Positions 60,276 to 64,000 of a stretch of 64,000 bases of DNA are shown here, piece by piece. The notes below the pieces were generated by a model, which saw nothing but the letters and a program-made list of their open reading frames with translations, ran no database searches and was not told the origin of the DNA. Every line of letters begins with the position of its first letter. The stretch's first letter is position 1. Origin of the DNA: Catellatospora paridis (GTDB lineage: Bacteria > Actinomycetota > Actinomycetes > Mycobacteriales > Micromonosporaceae); NCBI RefSeq assembly GCF_009720365.1, contig NZ_ML769321.1, positions 194,718 to 258,717 of the forward strand, read 5' to 3'. Both the position numbers and the translations under genes were made by a program.

Positions 60276-60446
60276 TCACCAGGCGTATCGGACGAGCCAT
60301 TCGTCGGGGTTGTAGGCGTGGTCCGCCGGGGTCGTGGCCGGTCGTTCCTCGACCATCTCCTCGGGGCGGACCTGCTTGGGCAGGGTGCCGAAGCGGGCCC
60401 GGCGGGCGGTCTCGGCACCGTCGGGGCGCTGGGGTGCGGTACGCAT
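60276..60446 (-). CDS. Very small protein, 56 residues
   Basis: An ATG at 60446 with AGAGGAG upstream opens a 56-codon frame. The protein is hydrophilic, with a Gly/Ala/Arg-rich start (RPDGAETARRARFGTLPKQ), a basic-acidic middle (VRPEEMVEERPATTP) and an aromatic end (AYNPDEWLVRYAW). There is no membrane or signal segment. It lies 43 bp behind the NmrA-like gene on the same strand and is followed by the 28-residue gene. The ordered C-terminus with Tyr and Trp residues invites the idea of a peptide that is modified or that binds a partner, but I know no family and claim none. Confidence 0.6.
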   Translation of the reverse strand: MRTAPQRPDGAETARRARFGTLPKQVRPEEMVEERPATTPADHAYNPDEWLVRYAW

Positions 60447-60489
60447 GGCGTCGTCTCCTCTGCGGTCGGTGATGCTGGCCAGGGGTGGC

Positions 60490-61395
60490 TCAGCCCAGGT
60501 AGAAGTCCCGGCGGGCGGCGACGAACTCCCCGATCGTCTGGGCGGGTGTGCCGGTGACGCGTGCGACGTCGTCGGAGGTGCGGTCGTATCGGTTCTCGTG
60601 GTGCAGCCGGGCCATGGTGGCGATGTGCGCCTCGGTGTGCGGCGGCAGGCCGGCCTTGGAGAGCACCTCGGCGCGCCACAGGTCCAGCGGGACGTCGGTG
60701 TAGGTCACCGGGCGGCCCAACGCCCGGGAGAACTCCTCGGCCATCTGCGTCATGTCGACGGTGCGCGGCCCGGTGAGCTCGTAGACGTGCCCGACGTGCG
60801 GGGCCGGGTCCTGCAGCACGGTGGCGGCGACCCGGGCGACGTCGTCGACGGCGATCGGCGAGGTGCGGCCGGTGCCGAAGGGCAGCGCGATCGTGCCGTC
60901 CGCGCGGATCGACCGGGCCGCCAGCGTCGTGAACAGGGGGTTGTCCAGGAACGAGGTCGGGCGCAGGTGCACCACCGGCAGGCCCGACCAGTTGAACACC
61001 TGCTCGGCCAGCCAGTGCAGCCGCTGCTGGTGGGACTCGGCGGTGCTGGTGGCCGTCATCTGCGACACCGTCATCTGGGACATGTCGACCAGGCCCGCCA
61101 GCTGCCCGTACTCCCGCGCGACGCTGGCCACCACGGTCGCGGCCAGCAGATGGTCCGGGGACACGGGCATCGCGAAGTACATCGCTCCGACGCCGTCCAG
61201 GGCGGCCGCGACGGTCTCGGGCCGGGTCAGGTCGCCGAGGACCACGTCCGCGCCGAGGGCGCGCAGCGCGGCCGCCCGGTCGTCGTCGCGGCGCACCATG
61301 GCCCTCACCGGGACGTCGCGGGCGCGCAGCTTTTCCAGGACGGTGCTGCCCACGCCACCGGCGCCGGCGATGAGAACCAGGTCACTGGCTGCCAT
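60490..61395 (-). CDS. NmrA-like NAD(P)H-binding protein
   Basis: The 301-residue protein has the Rossmann opening VLIAGAGGVGSTVLEKLRARDV and continues as an atypical SDR of the NmrA/QOR2 type, with FAMPVSPDHLLAATVVASVAREYG and the C-terminal VTGTPAQTIGEFVAARRDFYL common in this group. Relatives are quinone reductases or redox sensors of NADPH level. A perfect AAGGAG stands before the ATG at 61395. It lies 35 bp behind the flavoprotein reductase gene, in a minus-strand run that probably forms one operon with a VOC protein upstream and two tiny genes downstream. Confidence 0.88.
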   Translation of the reverse strand: MAASDLVLIAGAGGVGSTVLEKLRARDVPVRAMVRRDDDRAAALRALGADVVLGDLTRPETVAAALDGVGAMYFAMPVSPDHLLAATVVASVAREYGQLAGLVDMSQMTVSQMTATSTAESHQQRLHWLAEQVFNWSGLPVVHLRPTSFLDNPLFTTLAARSIRADGTIALPFGTGRTSPIAVDDVARVAATVLQDPAPHVGHVYELTGPRTVDMTQMAEEFSRALGRPVTYTDVPLDLWRAEVLSKAGLPPHTEAHIATMARLHHENRYDRTSDDVARVTGTPAQTIGEFVAARRDFYLG

Positions 61396-61430
61396 GGGAT
61401 GATCTCCTTCGGGATGAGTGGAGCCGGCGC

Positions 61431-62915
61431 TCACGAGTGCGCCGGCGGCGTACGGCGGGGCTGGTGCCGGTCGCGGTAGGTCTCCAGCAGCCGCAGCCAA
61501 ACCTCGCTGATGGTCGGGAAGGCGGGCACCGCGTGCCAGAGCCGCTCCAGCGGCACCTCGCCCGCGACCGCGACGGTGGCCGAATACAGCAGCTCCGCGA
61601 CGCCGGGGCCGACGAAGGTGGCTCCGGCGACGGTGCCCCGGTCCACGTCGACGAGCAGGCGGGCCAGGCCGCGGTATCCCTCGGCGTACTGGTGCGCGCC
61701 CGCGACCCGGGCGATGTCGTAATCGACCACCTCGACCCGGCGACCGGTCCGCTGCGCCTCGCGCGTGGTCAGGCCGACCGAGGCGACCTCCGGGTCGGTG
61801 AAGACGACCTGGGGCACCGCCGTGTGGTCGGCGCTCGTGACGTGCGCGCCCCAGGGTGTCTCGTTTACCGGCTCGCCGTTGGCCCGCGCGCCGATCGCGG
61901 CGCCGATCATGCGGGCCTGGTACTTGCCCTGATGGGTCAGCAGCGCTCGGTGATTGACGTCGCCCGCGGCGTAGAGCCATCCCTCGGCGACGGCGGTGAC
62001 CAGGCCGGTGTCGTCCACGGTCAGCCAGTCGCCCGGGGTGAGGCCGACGGTGTCCAGGCCGACGTCGCGGGTCGACGGGGCGCGTCCGGTGGCGTACAGG
62101 ATCTCGTCGGCGGCCAGTTTCGTGCCGTCGCTCAGCGTGAGCCGGACTTCGCGGCCCTCGCGGAACACCGACGCCACCGAGGCGCCGTAGCGGATGTCGA
62201 CGCCCGCCTCGCGCAGCGCGTCCGCGACCAGTTCCCCGGCGAACGACTCCATCTTCGACAGCAGTCCCGCGTCGCCGCGGACCAGCATGGTCACCTGCGA
62301 GCCGAGGGCCTGCCACGCGGCGGCCATCTCGACGGCGACCACGCCACCGCCGACGATGACCAGCCGCCCCGGCGCATGGTCGGCGCTGGTTGCCTCCCGG
62401 TTCGTCCACGGGCGTACGGAGTCCAGGCCGGCAGTGTCGGGCAGGGCGGTGGTGGTGCCGGTGCACACGGCGACGGCATGGCGTGCGGTCAGCCGGACGG
62501 TGCCGCCGTCGGAGGTCCGTACGGTGACCCGGCGCGGACCGTCGAGGCGGCCGTGGCCGCGGATGAGGTCGACCGAGACCGAGTTCAGCCAGTCGACCTG
62601 GTCCTCGTCGCGCCAGTGGTGGGAGATCTCATCGCGGTGGGCGAGCACCGCGGCGACGTCCAGCGGGCCGGCCACCGCCTGGCGCAGCCCGGGCACCCGG
62701 CGGGCCTCGGCGCGGGCGATCACCGGCCGCAGCAGTGCCTTGCTGGGCTCGCAGGCCCAGAACGAGCACTCGCCGCCGAGCAGCTCGCGCTCGATGATCA
62801 CGGTACTGAGCCCGGCGGCGCTGGTCCGGTCGGCCACGTTCTCGCCGACCGGGCCGGCGCCGATGACGATCACGTCATAGGTGCGGTCGGCCGCGTTCGT
62901 CGCTGCTTCGGTCAT
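61431..62915 (-). CDS. Pyridine nucleotide-disulfide oxidoreductase family flavoprotein
   Basis: The 494-residue protein has the fold of dihydrolipoamide dehydrogenase and mercuric reductase: FAD motif VIVIGAGPVGENVA (15-28), the redox pair C50 and C55 in GGECSFWACEPSK, the NAD(P) motif VIVGGGVVAVEMAAAW, the second FAD contact LYAAGDVNHRAL and a C-terminal dimer domain with HAVPAFPTISEVW. The conserved C-x4-C pair means it can form the redox-active disulfide, but its substrate (quinone, metal or disulfide) cannot be told. AGGAG precedes the ATG at 62915. It lies in an apparent operon with VOC and NmrA-like genes behind a MarR-type control region. Confidence 0.9.
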   Translation of the reverse strand: MTEAATNAADRTYDVIVIGAGPVGENVADRTSAAGLSTVIIERELLGGECSFWACEPSKALLRPVIARAEARRVPGLRQAVAGPLDVAAVLAHRDEISHHWRDEDQVDWLNSVSVDLIRGHGRLDGPRRVTVRTSDGGTVRLTARHAVAVCTGTTTALPDTAGLDSVRPWTNREATSADHAPGRLVIVGGGVVAVEMAAAWQALGSQVTMLVRGDAGLLSKMESFAGELVADALREAGVDIRYGASVASVFREGREVRLTLSDGTKLAADEILYATGRAPSTRDVGLDTVGLTPGDWLTVDDTGLVTAVAEGWLYAAGDVNHRALLTHQGKYQARMIGAAIGARANGEPVNETPWGAHVTSADHTAVPQVVFTDPEVASVGLTTREAQRTGRRVEVVDYDIARVAGAHQYAEGYRGLARLLVDVDRGTVAGATFVGPGVAELLYSATVAVAGEVPLERLWHAVPAFPTISEVWLRLLETYRDRHQPRRTPPAHS

Positions 62916-63003
62916 CGATGCTCCTGTAACTGGGTCGGGTCGGGGGATCGGCGGGGGCGGTGCCGCACCAGAGTGGAGGGGCCGGTGCGGCACCGGAGAC
63001 GGG

Positions 63004-63477
63004 TCAGCGGCCGGGGGCGCGCTTCTTGACCTCCTGGAGCACCCAGCCGTTGCCGTCCGGGTCGCTGAAGGTGGCGTACGAGCCGTAGTCGGCACGCTCG
63101 GGGTGTGCGCCGGCCACGCGGTCCTGGCCGGGGCCGTCGTGGGTGACGTCGCCGCCCTCGTGGCCGTGGTACAGCAGCCCCTTGGCGTCGTGGAACACCT
63201 CGCTCACGGCGACGCCGCGGCCGACGAGGTCGGTGCGGGCCTGGTCGATGTCGTCCGTGATGAGGTACAGGCCCTGGACCGAGCCCGGAGTCGCGGTGGT
63301 GAGCCCCTGGCCGAACATGATCGAGGCCTCGGAGCCGGGCGGGGTGAGGTGCACCGCGCGCCACTGCTCGTTGGCGGCCTTGTCGAGGTCCAGGCGGAAG
63401 CCTGCCTGCTCGTAGAAGGCCTTGGCTCGATCGACATCCGATACGGGCAGGATGAGGAGTTCGAGCTTGAGGTTCAT
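63004..63477 (-). CDS. VOC-superfamily protein (glyoxalase-like)
   Basis: The 157-residue protein has the two repeated beta-alpha-beta units of the vicinal oxygen chelate fold: MNLKLELLILPVSDVDRAKAF at the start and YATFSDPDGNGWVLQEVKK at the end, the latter a glyoxalase signature. Such proteins detoxify aldehydes, fix antibiotics or open rings; the role here is unknown. AAGGAC before the ATG at 63477 supports this start over an earlier ATG at 63495. It is the first gene of the minus-strand run reaching to 60.2 kb and lies opposite a MarR gene. Confidence 0.88.
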   Translation of the reverse strand: MNLKLELLILPVSDVDRAKAFYEQAGFRLDLDKAANEQWRAVHLTPPGSEASIMFGQGLTTATPGSVQGLYLITDDIDQARTDLVGRGVAVSEVFHDAKGLLYHGHEGGDVTHDGPGQDRVAGAHPERADYGSYATFSDPDGNGWVLQEVKKRAPGR

Positions 63478-63697
63478 GAGGTCCTTCTTTCTCAACGGCG
63501 GTCAGAAGTCGACCGGTCTACTATCGCTGGCTCCGGCGTGGTCAACGGCTGCCGGTCGCCAGGTGTTCCCCGAGCGAAGGTCGGGCTCGGCCCGCCTGTC
63601 CATCGTCGCGTCGCAACTGGGCTGCGACTACCGATATGCCTGATGGTCACTGCTTCGTAAGGCCGGGCCTTCCTGTCGGCCCGGCGGGGAACAATAT

Positions 63698-63709
63698 GAG
63701 CATATGCTC
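63698..63709. promoter_or_regulatory. MarR-type operator, copy 1
   Basis: GAGCATATGCTC is a perfect palindrome followed by C-T-A. The same 12-bp sequence occurs again 102 bp downstream. The position is about 220 bp upstream of the VOC gene start. Confidence 0.7.
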
Positions 63710-63798
63710 CTAATGGGGAGGCGCCAACGTGCCGGACCAGAGTCTCGACCTGCCGGGTCGCCGCCGAAGGGGGCCTGACCAGCGGCTCCTCGCAGGTG

Positions 63799-63812
63799 CG
63801 AGCATATGCTCG
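63799..63812. promoter_or_regulatory. MarR-type operator, copy 2
   Basis: CGAGCATATGCTCG is a perfect 14-bp palindrome that contains the same 12-bp core as copy 1 and ends 33 bp before the MarR start codon, where a bound repressor would block its own promoter. Confidence 0.75.
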
Positions 63813-63845
63813 TATCATGGGCTGGCGAGAGGCGTGGAGGAGACG

Positions 63846-64000
63846 ATGACCACAGCGACCACGGCGCCCGACCCGTGCAACAACCTGGCATTGCGCAAGG
63901 CGGCCCGGTATCTCGGCGCGACCTACGACAAGGCCCTCGCCCCGGCCGGACTGCGGGCGACGCAGTTCAGCATCCTGCAGAAGCTCGGCGCGTACGGCGA
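63846..64000 (+). CDS. MarR-family regulator, cut by the window end
   Basis: The first 51 codons are visible, beginning MTTATTAPDPCNNLALRKAA and RYLGATYDKALAPAGLRATQ. A conserved N-terminal helix with LRKAARYLGATYDKALAPAGL matches MarR-type regulators, including a cysteine at residue 11. This resembles redox-sensing members in which a cysteine near the N-terminus is oxidised, such as OhrR-like proteins, but this is not proven. GGAGGAG precedes the ATG at 63846. The rest of the gene lies outside the window. It is divergent from the VOC-reductase operon and has two matching palindromes in the shared region. Confidence 0.8.
   Translation, partial: MTTATTAPDPCNNLALRKAARYLGATYDKALAPAGLRATQFSILQKLGAYG

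Larger units (their letters stand above)
63478..63845. other. Divergent control region between VOC and MarR genes
   Basis: These 368 bases hold no convincing gene; one minus-strand frame of about 108 codons lacks a ribosome binding site and overlaps both palindromes. The region carries two copies of the perfect 12-bp palindrome GAGCATATGCTC, listed separately. Confidence 0.5.

Noticed and set aside
63492-63818. 108-codon minus-strand frame in the VOC-MarR intergenic region
   Set aside because: It lacks a ribosome binding site, lies over two regulatory palindromes and gives an Arg/Pro-rich translation without any motif.

Overview
The window is very GC-rich, with strong G/C at third codon positions, frequent GTG starts, ATGA/GTGA stop-start overlaps, Tat/Sec and lipoprotein signals of Gram-positive type, a class A PBP with a long cytoplasmic tail, BTAD, ECF42 and XRE-TPR regulators, and several TANNNT-N6/7-start leaderless promoters. 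Together these point to an actinobacterial chromosome, probably Micromonosporaceae or a close relative (inference from style and gene content; no rRNA is present to confirm it). I see no tRNA, rRNA, CRISPR array, integrase or transposase. The content is accessory metabolism with dense local regulation.

Layout. 1-5.2 kb: an NmrA-type reductase divergent from its Rrf2 regulator with a clear palindromic operator, a membrane protein, a GNAT enzyme, then a scar of lower-GC DNA holding a TipAS-domain remnant, a small membrane protein and a decayed gene, then an acyltransferase-3 protein. 5.2-7.6 kb: an anchored secreted protein, an OmpR-type response regulator with a substituted conserved Lys, and a small secreted protein. 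7.7-11.5 kb: a three-subunit molybdenum aldehyde oxidoreductase of the PaoABC/YagTSR kind. 11.6-19.1 kb: a GntR/UTRA regulator and SDR facing a phosphonate-type operon (FAD oxidoreductase, phosphonatase-like HAD hydrolase, four-gene ABC importer). 19.2-25.4 kb: secreted proteins, PoxB, a winged-helix/membrane-protein pair with its own operators, and a DGPF/ECF42 sigma pair. 25.0-28.9 kb: a four-gene overlapping operon (FAD monooxygenase, MarR, CocE-type hydrolase, DUF3237 protein) with a MarR-type palindrome on its promoter. 29-36.3 kb: a BTAD/NB-ARC regulator, a MerR/GyrI regulator with a BtrH-like protein, and a divergent dgdA/dgdR-like pair. 36.4-42.4 kb: a DHA2 drug exporter and a ChvE-MmsA-MmsB sugar importer behind two LacI-type operators. 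42.4-48.6 kb: an esterase, a second membrane-protein/winged-helix pair, an XRE-TPR regulator coupled to a flavoprotein opposite two tiny coupled genes, and MerR plus aldo/keto reductase. 48.6-51.4 kb: a class A penicillin-binding protein. 51.7-59.5 kb: an aldo/keto reductase behind two tandem TetR-type operators, converging on a tight six-gene operon (iron-sulfur flavoprotein, MFS exporter, three glycosyltransferase-like proteins, cytochrome P450). 59.7-64 kb: a minus-strand run (VOC protein, disulfide-type flavoprotein reductase, NmrA-type reductase and two very small genes) divergent from a MarR gene cut by the window end, with two identical 12-bp palindromes between them.

The most unusual parts, in my judgement, are the six-gene glycosyltransferase/P450 operon that lacks any visible scaffold synthase, the 56- and 28-codon genes at 60.2-60.4 kb, the XRE-TPR/flavoprotein locus with its two tiny divergent genes, and the phosphonate locus in which a FAD oxidoreductase stands where a transaminase is usually found. 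Function assignments rest on motifs read by eye; no database search was possible.
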